Below are positions 27,006-35,627 of a DNA stretch of 64,000 nt, piece after piece. Source of the DNA: Streptomyces tirandamycinicus (GTDB taxonomy: Bacteria; Actinomycetota; Actinomycetes; Streptomycetales; Streptomycetaceae); assembly GCF_003097515.1 (NCBI RefSeq), contig NZ_CP029188.1, forward strand, positions 3,474,501 through 3,538,500, in the 5' to 3' direction. The stretch's first letter is position 1. Each line of letters starts with the position of its first letter. The notes beneath the pieces are model-generated. The model saw nothing but the letters and a program-made list of their open reading frames with translations, was not told the origin of the DNA and did no database searches. Both the position numbers and the translations under genes were made by a program.

Positions 27006-27009
<4 letters not shown>
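25966..27009 (-). CDS. Secreted, membrane-anchored low-complexity protein
   Basis: 347 residues. Signal peptide at residues 5-27 (CATTLAALVLALPVATYAYT), then ~280 residues of Gly, Arg, Pro, Glu and Asp-rich disordered sequence (SRGDGGKSRGESREDRG, DGREGVHDGVHDGELDHGRD), then a C-terminal hydrophobic helix (ALTLGAGCALMGLGLGYMGL) and basic tail RLRRG. This resembles a cell-wall-spanning anchored protein, but no LPXTG-type sortase motif is seen. No family recognised. The GTG at 27009 overlaps the stop of a small upstream frame (GTGA). Confidence 0.6.
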
Positions 27010-27176
<167 letters not shown>

Positions 27177-27247
27177 GCGTGCCGAGGTTTCGGACTCAGC
27201 GTCACATGGCGGGCAACTTCCGGCATCCCGGACGGAACGGGATCACT

Positions 27248-27314
27248 CTGCGGATAACGGCTCACACTGCGGATAACGGCTCAATATGAGGGCAACGGCT
27301 CAATATGAGAGCAA
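27248..27314. repeat. Three to four tandem 19-bp repeats downstream of the PASTA kinase
   Basis: Copies start at 27248, 27267 and 27286 (CTGCGGATAACGGCTCAYA, third copy ATGAGGGCAACGGCTCAAT) with a partial fourth. They lie between the kinase stop and the small ORF and could be operators for the secreted-protein operon. Confidence 0.8.
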
Positions 27315-27375
27315 GCCGGGGCTCACCGCCGAGGTGGAGGTCTCGATGCGGCGCGCCGGAGCGCCCGGCGGGTCC

Positions 27376-29019
27376 CTACGGTTCCGGGTACCCGCTGGCG
27401 ACCTTGATCTCGAACGTCTGGTCGCCCAGGACCACCGCCGTGCCCTCCGTGGGGAACTGCTCGATGACCTGGTCCTCCGCGTACTGCGGGTGGTGGACCC
27501 GGGTTTCCTTGATCTTCCAGCCGGCGGCCTGCAGGCACGACTTCACCGAGAGCAGGTCCTTGTAGACGAAGCTGGGCGCCTGGACCTTGTACGGGTCCTC
27601 GGTGTCCTCCTGCGCGTCCGTGCACTCGTCCGTGTCCATCGTGCGGTTGCGCTCGGGGGGCCGGTGGCCCGCCGCCTCGGCCGCCTCCGTCACCGAGGGG
27701 TCGGCGCCGCCGTCGCCCTCGTCGCCGCCGATCAGGGTGAGCGCTGTGATCACTCCGCCGATCGCGAGCAGCGTCACCAGGATCGAGCCGATGACCACCG
27801 GCATGATCCGCCCGCCTTGGCCGGACGGTGCGGGGGCGCCGGTTCTCCGGGGGGAGTGGTGGTACCCGGGAGGCACGGTGGCCGGATTCCGGTAGGCCGG
27901 GGCAGGGGTCGGCGCCTGGTGCGGGTAGCCGTAGCCCGGGCCGGGGGCCGGGGCCGGTGGACCGTACGCGCCCGGCTGGTACGGCTGCTGGACGTGGTGC
28001 GCACCGGGGGGCGGGCCCGGGGCCGACCGGTCGACCGGCGGGAACACCGCGGACGCGACCCCCGCGCCGCTGTTCGTGCTCGGCGCGCCCTCCACGATCA
28101 CCGGTGTGTGCCCCCGGCCCGCGTCGGCGACCCGCAGGCACTCGTCGCGCATGGCGGCGGCGCTGGGGAAGCGCTCGTTGGGGTTCTTCCTCAACGCCCG
28201 GGCGACCAGGGCGTCCATCGCCGGCGTCACCGAGCGGTTGATGGAGGACGGGGCGGCCGGCTCCTCCTGCACATGGGCGTACACGATCGCCAGCGGCGAG
28301 TCCGCGTCGAAGGGCAGCCTGCCCGTCAGCAGCTGGAAGAGCATGACGCCGACCGAGTACAGGTCGGAGCGGGCGTCGACGGCGCGCCCGAGGGCCTGCT
28401 CGGGGGAGAGGTACTGCGGGGTGCCGACGACCATGCCGGTCTGCGTCATCGACGTGACGCCCGACTGCATGGCACGGGCGATGCCGAAGTCCATCACCTT
28501 CACGACGCCGCGCTTCGTCATCATCACGTTGCCCGGCTTGATGTCCCGGTGGACCAGGCCCATCTCGTGACTGGCCTCCAGAGCCGCCAGCACGTCGGCG
28601 GTCACCTGGAGCGCCTTGTCGGCCGGCATCGCGCCGAACTGGCGTATGTCCTCCTGGAGAACGGAGCCGAGCGGCCTACCCTCCACGTACTCCATGACGA
28701 TGTACGGCATCAGGGTGCCGTCCTCCGCGGAGCCGCCGAACGTCACGGCGTCCTCACCCGTGTCGAAGACGGACACGATGTTCAAGTGGGACAGCTTGGC
28801 GACGGCCTGGGCCTCGCGGCGGAAACGCTCGCGGAAGGACTGCTCCCGGCCGAGTTCGGTGTGCAGGGTCTTGACGGCGACCTGGCGGTCCAGCGCGGTG
28901 TCGTACGCCAGGTGGACCGACGCCATCCCGCCCTCGCCGAGCAGGTCGCGGAACCGGTACCGGCCGCCCCCGACCGAACCGCCCGCGTAGCGGCCGCCCC
29001 GTGCGCCGTCCTGGCTCAT
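27376..29019 (-). CDS. PknB-like Ser/Thr protein kinase with one PASTA domain
   Basis: 547 residues. Kinase domain at residues 21-285 with K50 (VAVK), catalytic D159 (HRDIKPGN), DFGIA and GTPQYLSPEQA; a Pro/Gly/Tyr-rich linker; one transmembrane helix near residue 420 (VVIGSILVTLLAIGGVI); and a single extracytoplasmic PASTA repeat at the C-terminus (KDLLSVKSCLQAAGWKIKET). PASTA domains bind muropeptides or lipid II, so it probably senses cell-wall state. ATG at 29019 chosen with GGGGGAAG upstream. Divergent from a second kinase. Confidence 0.92.
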   Translation of the reverse strand: MSQDGARGGRYAGGSVGGGRYRFRDLLGEGGMASVHLAYDTALDRQVAVKTLHTELGREQSFRERFRREAQAVAKLSHLNIVSVFDTGEDAVTFGGSAEDGTLMPYIVMEYVEGRPLGSVLQEDIRQFGAMPADKALQVTADVLAALEASHEMGLVHRDIKPGNVMMTKRGVVKVMDFGIARAMQSGVTSMTQTGMVVGTPQYLSPEQALGRAVDARSDLYSVGVMLFQLLTGRLPFDADSPLAIVYAHVQEEPAAPSSINRSVTPAMDALVARALRKNPNERFPSAAAMRDECLRVADAGRGHTPVIVEGAPSTNSGAGVASAVFPPVDRSAPGPPPGAHHVQQPYQPGAYGPPAPAPGPGYGYPHQAPTPAPAYRNPATVPPGYHHSPRRTGAPAPSGQGGRIMPVVIGSILVTLLAIGGVITALTLIGGDEGDGGADPSVTEAAEAAGHRPPERNRTMDTDECTDAQEDTEDPYKVQAPSFVYKDLLSVKSCLQAAGWKIKETRVHHPQYAEDQVIEQFPTEGTAVVLGDQTFEIKVASGYPEP

Positions 29020-29325
29020 GACTGTGCTTCCCCCCAAGGCACGCACACCGTCGAGCGGTGGCCCCGGTGATCCGGACTACGGGCAAGTCTGCCCGAGGGC
29101 AGTGCCACGTCAAGCCGGACGCCCCTTCCGTGACCGTACGCACAAGAAGCGTCTCGCGAGCGTTACACGAACCGGACACGATTTGCTTCCGTGCGGGGGC
29201 AACGGGTTTGATGGCCGGTCCATCTCGGACCGGCGTGTCACCGGAAGCCTGTAGCGTGGCGTGTCGAACCACCGGCAGACGCCGCTCGCAGCGCGCGGCG
29301 CGGCAAGACACGACGGCGAGGACTG
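29020..29325. other. Divergent promoter region of the kinase pair
   Basis: 306 bases. Contains the perfect dyad GCCGGTCC-N5-GGACCGGC (29214-29234) and, for the plus-strand kinase, a -10-like TAGCGT at 29262-29267. No coding frame with a known protein pattern. Confidence 0.5.
29214..29234. promoter_or_regulatory. Perfect inverted repeat between divergent kinases
   Basis: Eight-base arms GCCGGTCC and GGACCGGC, five-base spacer. An operator is likelier than a terminator because both neighbours diverge from it. Confidence 0.5.
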
Positions 29326-30948
29326 ATGGCACCCGAATCCGAACCACATGGCGGCGGAGTGTCGGATGCTGCGGACTCCTGGGGTGTGGGCAAGCTCGTC
29401 GGCGACGGCCGCTACCGGCTGACCCACCGTCTGGGCCGGGGCGGCATGGCCGAGGTGTTCGCGGCGGAGGACGTCCGGCTCGGCCGTACCGTCGCGGTGA
29501 AGCTGCTCCGGGCCGATCTGGCCGAGGACCCGGTGTCCAAGGCGCGCTTCACGCGCGAGGCGCAGTCCGTCGCGGGCCTCAACCACCATGCCATCGTGGC
29601 CGTGTACGACTCCGGCGAGGACGTCGTGGACGGCCAGCCCGTGCCGTACATCGTGATGGAGCTGGTCGAGGGCAGCACCATCCGCGATCTGCTGATCGAC
29701 GCCGAGGCGCCGCCGCCCGAGCAGGCCCTCATCATCGTCTCCGGTGTCCTCGAGGCCCTCGCGTATTCGCACCAGCACGGCATCGTCCACCGGGACATCA
29801 AGCCGGCGAACGTCATCATCACCAAGAGCGGCGCGGTCAAGGTGATGGACTTCGGCATCGCCCGTGCGCTGCACGGCGCTTCGACCACCATGACCCAGAC
29901 CGGCATGGTGATGGGCACGCCCCAGTACCTCTCGCCCGAGCAGGCGCTCGGCAAGGCCGTCGACCACCGCTCCGACCTGTACGCCACGGGCTGCCTGCTG
30001 TACGAACTGCTCGCGCTGCGCCCGCCGTTCACCGGCGAGACACCGTTGTCCGTCGTCTATCAGCACGTCCAGGACATGCCGGTGCCGCCCTCCGAGGTCT
30101 CGGACGTGGCCCCGCCGGAGCTGGACGGCCTGGCGATGCGCGCGCTCGCCAAGGACCCTGACGACCGGTTCCAGAGCGCCGAGGAGATGCGGGCGCTCCT
30201 GCAGTACGGGCTGCAGATGCTCCAGCAGCAGGGCAGCCACACGGGCGCCTGGAACACGGGCCCGGTCGAGATGCACGAGGGCGGGCACACCCCGGCGCAC
30301 GGCATGGGCGCGACGGCCGTGATGGGGCACCCGCACCACGGGGAGACCTCCCAGGGCCCGCTCCTCCCGCCGCGCAATCCGGAGGACGGCGCGTACGCCG
30401 CCGGACCCGGCGGCGGGGGCGGCCGGGGCAAGGTGTGGCTGTTCGTCGCACTCGCCGTGATCGCGGTCGTGGCGGGTGTGGCCTTCGCGCTGGACCGGGC
30501 GGGCAACCCCGGCACGACGCCGAAGGACGACCAGAAGGTCTCCGACGCCCCGTCCACGTCCGGCCCTTCGTCGACCCCCTCGTCGGAGGAGCCGGAGGAG
30601 GAAGAGGAGCCGGAGCAGGGGAACAACGGCAACCAGGGCGGCTGGCCGCCGAGCGAGCGCCCCTCCCAGCGGGACAGGTGGCCGTCGGCGCCGCAGAGCC
30701 CGAGTGACGGTCCGAGCGGCACCCCGTCGACCACCGAGGGCGCCACCGAGGGGGCGACGGAGGGCACGACCGAGGGGACCACGGAGGGCACCACCGAGGG
30801 GACGACGGAGGGCACGACCGAGGGCACGTCCACCGGTACCTCCACCGGCACCTCCACCGGTACCTCCGCGGGCACGGACGCGGGTACGACGACCGGCACG
30901 GACGCGGGTGCGGACGCCGGTGCCAGCGCCGGGGAGACGGGCGGCTGA
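29326..30948 (+). CDS. Ser/Thr protein kinase with Thr-Glu-Gly repeat ectodomain
   Basis: 540 residues. Kinase domain at 30-290 with K59 (VAVKLL), D157 (HRDIKPAN), DFGIA and GTPQYLSPEQA, closely like the neighbouring kinase. A transmembrane helix near residues 368-388 (VWLFVALAVIAVVAGVAFAL) leads to an acidic stretch (EEPEEEEEPEQ) and a ~60-residue extracytoplasmic tail of TEG and TGTS repeats (TTEGTTEGTTEGTTEGT, STGTSTGTSTGTS). No PASTA domain. The repeats may be O-glycosylated or span the wall; ligand unknown. Confidence 0.88.
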   Translation: MAPESEPHGGGVSDAADSWGVGKLVGDGRYRLTHRLGRGGMAEVFAAEDVRLGRTVAVKLLRADLAEDPVSKARFTREAQSVAGLNHHAIVAVYDSGEDVVDGQPVPYIVMELVEGSTIRDLLIDAEAPPPEQALIIVSGVLEALAYSHQHGIVHRDIKPANVIITKSGAVKVMDFGIARALHGASTTMTQTGMVMGTPQYLSPEQALGKAVDHRSDLYATGCLLYELLALRPPFTGETPLSVVYQHVQDMPVPPSEVSDVAPPELDGLAMRALAKDPDDRFQSAEEMRALLQYGLQMLQQQGSHTGAWNTGPVEMHEGGHTPAHGMGATAVMGHPHHGETSQGPLLPPRNPEDGAYAAGPGGGGGRGKVWLFVALAVIAVVAGVAFALDRAGNPGTTPKDDQKVSDAPSTSGPSSTPSSEEPEEEEEPEQGNNGNQGGWPPSERPSQRDRWPSAPQSPSDGPSGTPSTTEGATEGATEGTTEGTTEGTTEGTTEGTTEGTSTGTSTGTSTGTSAGTDAGTTTGTDAGADAGASAGETGG

Positions 30949-31062
30949 GTCCGGGAGGCGGGCGGCTGACCCGGGGTTGCCGGTGCCGGTGCCGGTACGG
31001 CTGCCGGTGCCGTCGCCGGGAGGCGGGCGGCTGGGACCCTGGCCGGGGGCCGGCCCGCGCCG

Positions 31063-32133
31063 TCATCCGGCGAAGGCCTCGCACACCGCCTCGTACTCCC
31101 GCGTCCACCACACCGCCAGGGCCGACACCGCGGGGAACTGCGGGTCGGCCCTTCGGTCGTGCAACTGGTAGCGCCAACGCAGTATCCAGAAGTCGTTGAG
31201 CCGCTCCCACCACACCCGGTGCACGGCGGCGGCGAGTTCCGCCGGGTCCGCCCCGGCCGCCCGCCGGTAGGCGCGCGCATAGGCCCGCACCTTCCCCAGC
31301 TCCAGCCTGCCGGACGGCCGGACGAAGAAGATCGCCGCGGCCCGTACGGCCTCCTCGGCCCGCGGCTGGACGCCCAGCCGGTCCCAGTCGACGATCGCGG
31401 CCGGTTCCGCGCCCGTGTGGTCGCCCCGGTAGAGGAGGTTGAGCGGGTGGAAGTCCCCGTGCACCCAGCCGCCCGCCGCGGCCGGCGGCGGCCGCCGGTG
31501 CGCATGGTCTTCCAGCAGGGCCCGGCGCTCCAGCAGCCGGTGCTCGGCGAGGGCGTCGAAGCTGTCCCGCGGACGGTGGGCGCGGGCCAGCACCAGCAGC
31601 GCGTCGATCAGGGCGAAGGTCTCCTCGGGGTCCGCGCTCTCGTGGGGGCGGAGTGCCCCCCGGCGCTCCTCCGCATCCCTGTCCCGGTCGGCGTCCATGA
31701 CCCGCTCCAGGCCCGTGTGGACCAGACCGAGCAGCGCGCCGAGCCGGCGGGACTCGACGGTGGTGAGCTGGGCGCCCCGGCGGTGCCGTCCGTCCACCCA
31801 GGGATGCAGGGCGTAGCAGTGTCCGCCGATCACGGCCACGGTGTCGCCGGACCGGTCTGCCACGGGCGGGGCGACGGGCATGCCGATCGAGTGGAGGCGG
31901 CGGACGGCGCGGTGCTGGCGGGCGATGGTCGCGCGGTCGGCGGTCGGTTCGTCGACGTGCTGTTTGAGGAAGTAGGCGCCGCGTGTGGTGGCGAGCCGGT
32001 AGCCGCGGTTCAGCAGTCCCTGGGTGACGGGTTCGCAGGACAGGGGTTCGCCGGCGTCCTCGTACCGGCGCAGCAGCGCGGCAAGAGGGGGTGGGGCAGT
32101 GGGGGGTGAGGCAATAGCAGATGAGCGCGGCAC
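31063..32133 (-). CDS. Phosphotransferase of the aminoglycoside/choline kinase-like family
   Basis: 356 residues, APH/PKL fold: N-lobe lysine (GAYFLKQHVDEP), catalytic loop WVHGDFHPLNLLY and metal-binding IVDWDRLG. Related to APH and CotS/homoserine-kinase-like proteins; substrate unknown, and resistance should not be assumed. The GTG at 32133 lacks a ribosome site; TAACAT lies seven bases upstream and could be a -10 element of a leaderless transcript. Convergent with the TEG-repeat kinase. Confidence 0.8.
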   Translation of the reverse strand: MPRSSAIASPPTAPPPLAALLRRYEDAGEPLSCEPVTQGLLNRGYRLATTRGAYFLKQHVDEPTADRATIARQHRAVRRLHSIGMPVAPPVADRSGDTVAVIGGHCYALHPWVDGRHRRGAQLTTVESRRLGALLGLVHTGLERVMDADRDRDAEERRGALRPHESADPEETFALIDALLVLARAHRPRDSFDALAEHRLLERRALLEDHAHRRPPPAAAGGWVHGDFHPLNLLYRGDHTGAEPAAIVDWDRLGVQPRAEEAVRAAAIFFVRPSGRLELGKVRAYARAYRRAAGADPAELAAAVHRVWWERLNDFWILRWRYQLHDRRADPQFPAVSALAVWWTREYEAVCEAFAG

Positions 32134-32486
32134 CCGTCAGATGTTAGATCACCCAGCGTGTCGCCGATGTCGCTGCCCGGGAGGGGCCGGGCGGGCACCG
32201 CGGTGAAGCGGCCGGGGCGCGGGTGTGGACCGGCCCGGGGGGCGCTGCCGTGACGGCGCGGGGCCGGCGTCCTCCGACGGGCGGTGCGCGCCTCCTCCCC
32301 GGGTCCTGACATGTGCCACCCGGACGGCCCGGGCCCGGCCGGGTGGAATCCGGCGCCCGGCCGGCGTGCGGGGGTCTTGGCCGGGCGGGCGCCGCGGGAA
32401 GCGCCGGTGTGCGGGGGTCTTGGCCGGGCGGGCGCCGCGGTGAAGCGCCGGTGTGCGGGCGGCTCGGTCCCGCCCGCGCGGGTGGT
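32134..32486. other. Non-coding gap with 43-bp repeats
   Basis: 353 bases between two minus-strand genes. Holds the tandem repeat at 32366-32462 and a related partial copy at about 32185-32216 (GGCCGGGCGGGCACCGCGGT). Small frames present look like chance. Confidence 0.6.
32366..32462. repeat. Tandem 43/44-bp repeat, two full copies and a partial third
   Basis: Copy 1 at 32366-32408 and copy 2 at 32409-32452 begin GTGCGGGGGTCTTGGCCGGG; they differ by one inserted T near the end. A truncated third copy follows toward the response regulator stop. Confidence 0.85.
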
Positions 32487-33146
32487 TCAGTGCCGCTGGG
32501 CGTGGAGCCTCGCCACGTAGGCGGCGGCCTGGGAGCGCCGCTCCATGCCCAGCTTCGACAGCAGGCCGGAGACGTAGTTCTTGATGGTCTTCTCGGCCAG
32601 GTGCAGCCGCTCGCCGATGGCCCGGTTGGTCAGCCCCTCGCCGATCAGGTCCAGGATCCTGCGCTCCTGCTCGGTGAGGCTCGCCAGCCTCTCGTCGGCC
32701 CGCGGGGCGTTGCCGTCGCGCAGCCGCTCCAGGACGCGCGCGGTGGCGGCCGGATCGAGCAGCGACCTGCCCGCCGCGACGTCGCGCACCGCCGTCAGCA
32801 GTTCGGCCCCGCGGATCGTCTTCAGGGCGTAGCCGGAGGCCCCGGCCGTGATCGCGTCGAACAGTGCCTCGTCGTCCGCGTGCGAGGTGAGCATCAGACA
32901 GGAGATGTCTTCGTTCCGGGAACGGATCTCCCGGCAGACCTCGACCCCGCTGCCGTCGGGGAGGTGCACTTCGAGGATCGCCACATCGGGGGTCAGCGCA
33001 GGGATCCTGACCAGGGCTTCTGCCGCCGTACCGGCCTGGCCGACGACCTCGATGCCCTCCTCGGCGGACAGCAGTTCGTACACGCCGCGACGGACGACCT
33101 CATGGTCATCCACCAGGAATACAGTGATATGTCCGCTTTCGTGCAC
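32487..33146 (-). CDS. NarL/DevR-type response regulator with Glu at the phospho-acceptor site
   Basis: 219 residues. Receiver domain (1-120) with acidic pair D13-D14, switch Thr in MLTSHADDEA and Lys in GYALKTIRG; LuxR-type helix-turn-helix at 155-215 (GLTNRAIGERLHLAEKTIKNY). Similar to mycobacterial DevR/DosR. The residue aligning with DevR D54 is E59 (VAILEVHLPDG; codon GAA), so ordinary phosphorylation there is lost, possibly mimicking the active state. No kinase gene adjoins it. Divergent from the second bkd cluster, which it may regulate. Confidence 0.9.
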   Translation of the reverse strand: MHESGHITVFLVDDHEVVRRGVYELLSAEEGIEVVGQAGTAAEALVRIPALTPDVAILEVHLPDGSGVEVCREIRSRNEDISCLMLTSHADDEALFDAITAGASGYALKTIRGAELLTAVRDVAAGRSLLDPAATARVLERLRDGNAPRADERLASLTEQERRILDLIGEGLTNRAIGERLHLAEKTIKNYVSGLLSKLGMERRSQAAAYVARLHAQRH

Positions 33147-33467
33147 GGCCCAAGTCTCACATACTCACTCTTCCCATGCCGGGGTGACCGGGATAACGTG
33201 CCGGTGTTCCGGCAGTCGCAGGGCTGTGACCAGTGGTTGTTCCCGTATTTCTCGATTTACTTGGAAATCCAAGCAAAATCGCAGGTCAAATGGGGTTTCG
33301 CAGGAATGCGCCCCACTGGGTAACGTGCCTTTGGCAGGCGCTCGCCGGGGCACCTGTCACGCCTGTTCCCGGCCGAGCCGCACCCACCCCGTGCACCGTA
33401 GGGAAACAGGCGAGCCGCACTGGACCCCGGCGGACCCCGGGGGCCGGACAGACGGAGGAGCACGCAC
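33147..33467. promoter_or_regulatory. Divergent promoter region, response regulator / second bkd operon
   Basis: 321 bases with a locally AT-rich island (about 33235-33300) unlike the rest of the window. It contains the dyad CTTGGA-AA-TCCAAG at 33260-33273. GGAGGAG sits seven bases before the bkdA GTG start. Confidence 0.6.
33260..33273. promoter_or_regulatory. Perfect dyad CTTGGA-AA-TCCAAG
   Basis: Six-base arms with two-base spacer in the AT-rich part of the divergent promoter region; likely operator, protein unknown. Confidence 0.45.
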
Positions 33468-34634
33468 GTGACCGTGGAGAACACTGCCGCGCGCAAACCG
33501 CGCCGCAGCAGTAAGCGCGTCAGCGCCGCGAAGAAGCCAACGAGTTCCGAGCCCCAGCTCGTACAGCTGCTGACGCCCGAAGGCGAGCGGGTGGCGCACC
33601 CGGACTACGACCACCATGTCGCCGATCTCGGCCCCGAGGAGCTCCGCGGGCTCTACCGGGACATGGTCCTCACCCGCCGCTTCGACGCCGAGGCCACCGC
33701 CCTGCAGCGCCAGGGCGAGCTGGGCCTGTGGGCCTCGCTGCTCGGGCAGGAGGCCGCCCAGATCGGCTCGGGCCGCGCGCTGCGCGACGACGACTACGTC
33801 TTCCCGACCTACCGCGAGCACGGGGTCGCCTGGTGCCGCGGTGTGGACCCGACGAATCTGCTGGGGATGTTCCGTGGAGTGAACCACGGAGGGTGGGACC
33901 CCAGCAGCAACAATTTCCATCTGTACACGATCGTCATCGGCTCGCAGACGCTGCACGCCACCGGTTACGCGATGGGGGTCGCCAAGGACGGCGCGGACTC
34001 CGCGGTGATCGCGTACTTCGGCGACGGCGCCTCCAGCCAGGGCGACGTGGCGGAGTCGTTCACCTTCTCCGCGGTCTACAACGCCCCGGTCGTGTTCTTC
34101 TGCCAGAACAACCAGTGGGCGATCTCCGAGCCCACCGAGCGCCAGACCCGGGTGCCGCTCTACCAGCGCGCCCAGGGCTACGGCTTCCCCGGCGTCCGGG
34201 TCGACGGCAACGACGTGCTCGCCTGCCTGGCGGTGACCCGGTCGGCGCTGGAGCGCGCCCGGCGCGGCGAGGGCCCGACGCTGGTCGAGGCGTTCACGTA
34301 CCGCATGGGCGCCCACACCACCTCGGACGACCCCACCCGCTACCGCCACGACGACGAGCGGGTGGCCTGGGAGGCCAAGGACCCCATCCTGCGGCTGCGG
34401 AAGTACCTGGCCGACCAGGGCCACGCCGACGAGGCCTACTTCACCGAGCTCGACGCGGAGAGCGACGCGCTCGCCAAGCGGGTCCGGGAGGCCGTGCGCG
34501 CCATGCCCGACCCGGACGACATGGCGATGTTCGAGCACGTCTACGCCGACGGGCACGCGCTCGTCGACGAGGAGCGCGCGCAGTTCGCCGCGTACCAGGC
34601 GTCGTTCACCGACGCGCCGCAGGAGGGCAAGTAG
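33468..34634 (+). CDS. bkdA: Keto-acid dehydrogenase E1 alpha subunit (second cluster)
   Basis: 388 residues, paralogue of the gene at 11495. A basic N-terminus (ARKPRRSSKRVSAAKKP) precedes the E1 alpha domain; the ThDP motif runs from FGDGASSQGDVAESF to CQNNQWAISEP. Also present is the phosphorylation-loop-like YRMGAHTTSDDPTRY. Annotated family names for this clade alternate between pyruvate and branched-chain keto-acid dehydrogenase; the clustered E1a/E1b/E2 order favours the latter. GTG start with GGAGGAG upstream; two bases separate its stop from bkdB. Confidence 0.88.
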   Translation: MTVENTAARKPRRSSKRVSAAKKPTSSEPQLVQLLTPEGERVAHPDYDHHVADLGPEELRGLYRDMVLTRRFDAEATALQRQGELGLWASLLGQEAAQIGSGRALRDDDYVFPTYREHGVAWCRGVDPTNLLGMFRGVNHGGWDPSSNNFHLYTIVIGSQTLHATGYAMGVAKDGADSAVIAYFGDGASSQGDVAESFTFSAVYNAPVVFFCQNNQWAISEPTERQTRVPLYQRAQGYGFPGVRVDGNDVLACLAVTRSALERARRGEGPTLVEAFTYRMGAHTTSDDPTRYRHDDERVAWEAKDPILRLRKYLADQGHADEAYFTELDAESDALAKRVREAVRAMPDPDDMAMFEHVYADGHALVDEERAQFAAYQASFTDAPQEGK

Positions 34635-34636
34635 CC

Positions 34637-35617
34637 ATGGCCGTAGAGAAGATGTCGCTCGCCAAGGCGCTCAACGAGTCGCTGCGCAAGGCTCTCGAAA
34701 CCGACCCCAAGGTCCTCGTCATGGGCGAGGACGTCGGCAAGCTCGGCGGGGTCTTCCGCATCACCGACGGGCTCCAGAAGGACTTCGGCGAGGAGCGGGT
34801 CATCGACACCCCGCTCGCCGAGTCCGGCATCGTCGGCACCGCGATCGGCCTGGCACTGCGCGGCTACCGCCCCGTCGTCGAGATCCAGTTCGACGGTTTC
34901 GTCTTCCCCGCGTACGACCAGATCGTCACCCAGCTCGCGAAGATGCACGCCCGCGCGCTGGGCAAGGTCAAGCTGCCGGTGGTCGTCCGCATCCCGTACG
35001 GCGGCGGCATCGGGGCGGTCGAGCACCACTCCGAGTCGCCCGAGGCGCTGTTCGCCCACGTCGCCGGTCTCAAGGTCGTGTCGCCGTCGAACGCGGCCGA
35101 CGGCTACTGGATGCTGCAGCAGGCCATCCAGAGCGACGACCCGGTGATCTTCTTCGAGCCCAAGCGGCGCTACTGGGACAAGGCCGAGGTCGACACCGAG
35201 TCGATCCCCGACCCGCTGCACGCCGCCCGGATCGCCCGCGCCGGCACCGACATCACCCTCGCCGCCTACGGCCCGATGGTGAAGGTCTGCCTGGAGGCCG
35301 CCGCGGCCGCCGAGGAGGAGGGCAAGTCGGTCGAGGTCCTGGACCTGCGCTCGATGTCCCCGATCGACTTCGACGCCGTGCAGCGGTCGGTGGAGCGGAC
35401 CGGCCGGCTGGTCGTCGTCCACGAGGCCCCGGTGTTCTACGGCTCGGGCGCGGAGATCGCCGCCCGCATCACCGAGCGGTGCTTCTACCATCTGGAGTCG
35501 CCGGTCCTGCGGGTCGGCGGTTTCCACGCTCCCTACCCGCCGGCCCGGCTGGAGGAGGAGTACCTTCCGGGACTGGACCGGGTGCTCGACGCCGTCGACC
35601 GCTCGCTGGCGTACTGA
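34637..35617 (+). CDS. bkdB: Keto-acid dehydrogenase E1 beta subunit (second cluster)
   Basis: 326 residues. Transketolase-like pyrimidine domain (MGEDVGKLGGVFRITDGLQ, RIPYGGGIGAVEHHSESPEA) and C-terminal domain (LAAYGPMVKVCLEAAAAAEE, VVVHEAPVFYGSGAEIAARI). Paralogue of the gene at 12667. ATG at 34637; the preceding AGGAGGGCAAG serves as ribosome site. Confidence 0.92.
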   Translation: MAVEKMSLAKALNESLRKALETDPKVLVMGEDVGKLGGVFRITDGLQKDFGEERVIDTPLAESGIVGTAIGLALRGYRPVVEIQFDGFVFPAYDQIVTQLAKMHARALGKVKLPVVVRIPYGGGIGAVEHHSESPEALFAHVAGLKVVSPSNAADGYWMLQQAIQSDDPVIFFEPKRRYWDKAEVDTESIPDPLHAARIARAGTDITLAAYGPMVKVCLEAAAAAEEEGKSVEVLDLRSMSPIDFDAVQRSVERTGRLVVVHEAPVFYGSGAEIAARITERCFYHLESPVLRVGGFHAPYPPARLEEEYLPGLDRVLDAVDRSLAY

Positions 35618-35627
35618 GGAGAGGGTC

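Noticed and set aside
30721..30900. Minisatellite of ACCGAGGGC-type units
   Set aside because: It is the coding sequence of the TEG/TGTS tail of the second kinase, kept in frame throughout.
31063..32133. Antibiotic resistance call for the phosphotransferase
   Set aside because: Only the general APH/PKL fold is visible; nothing shows specificity for an aminoglycoside.
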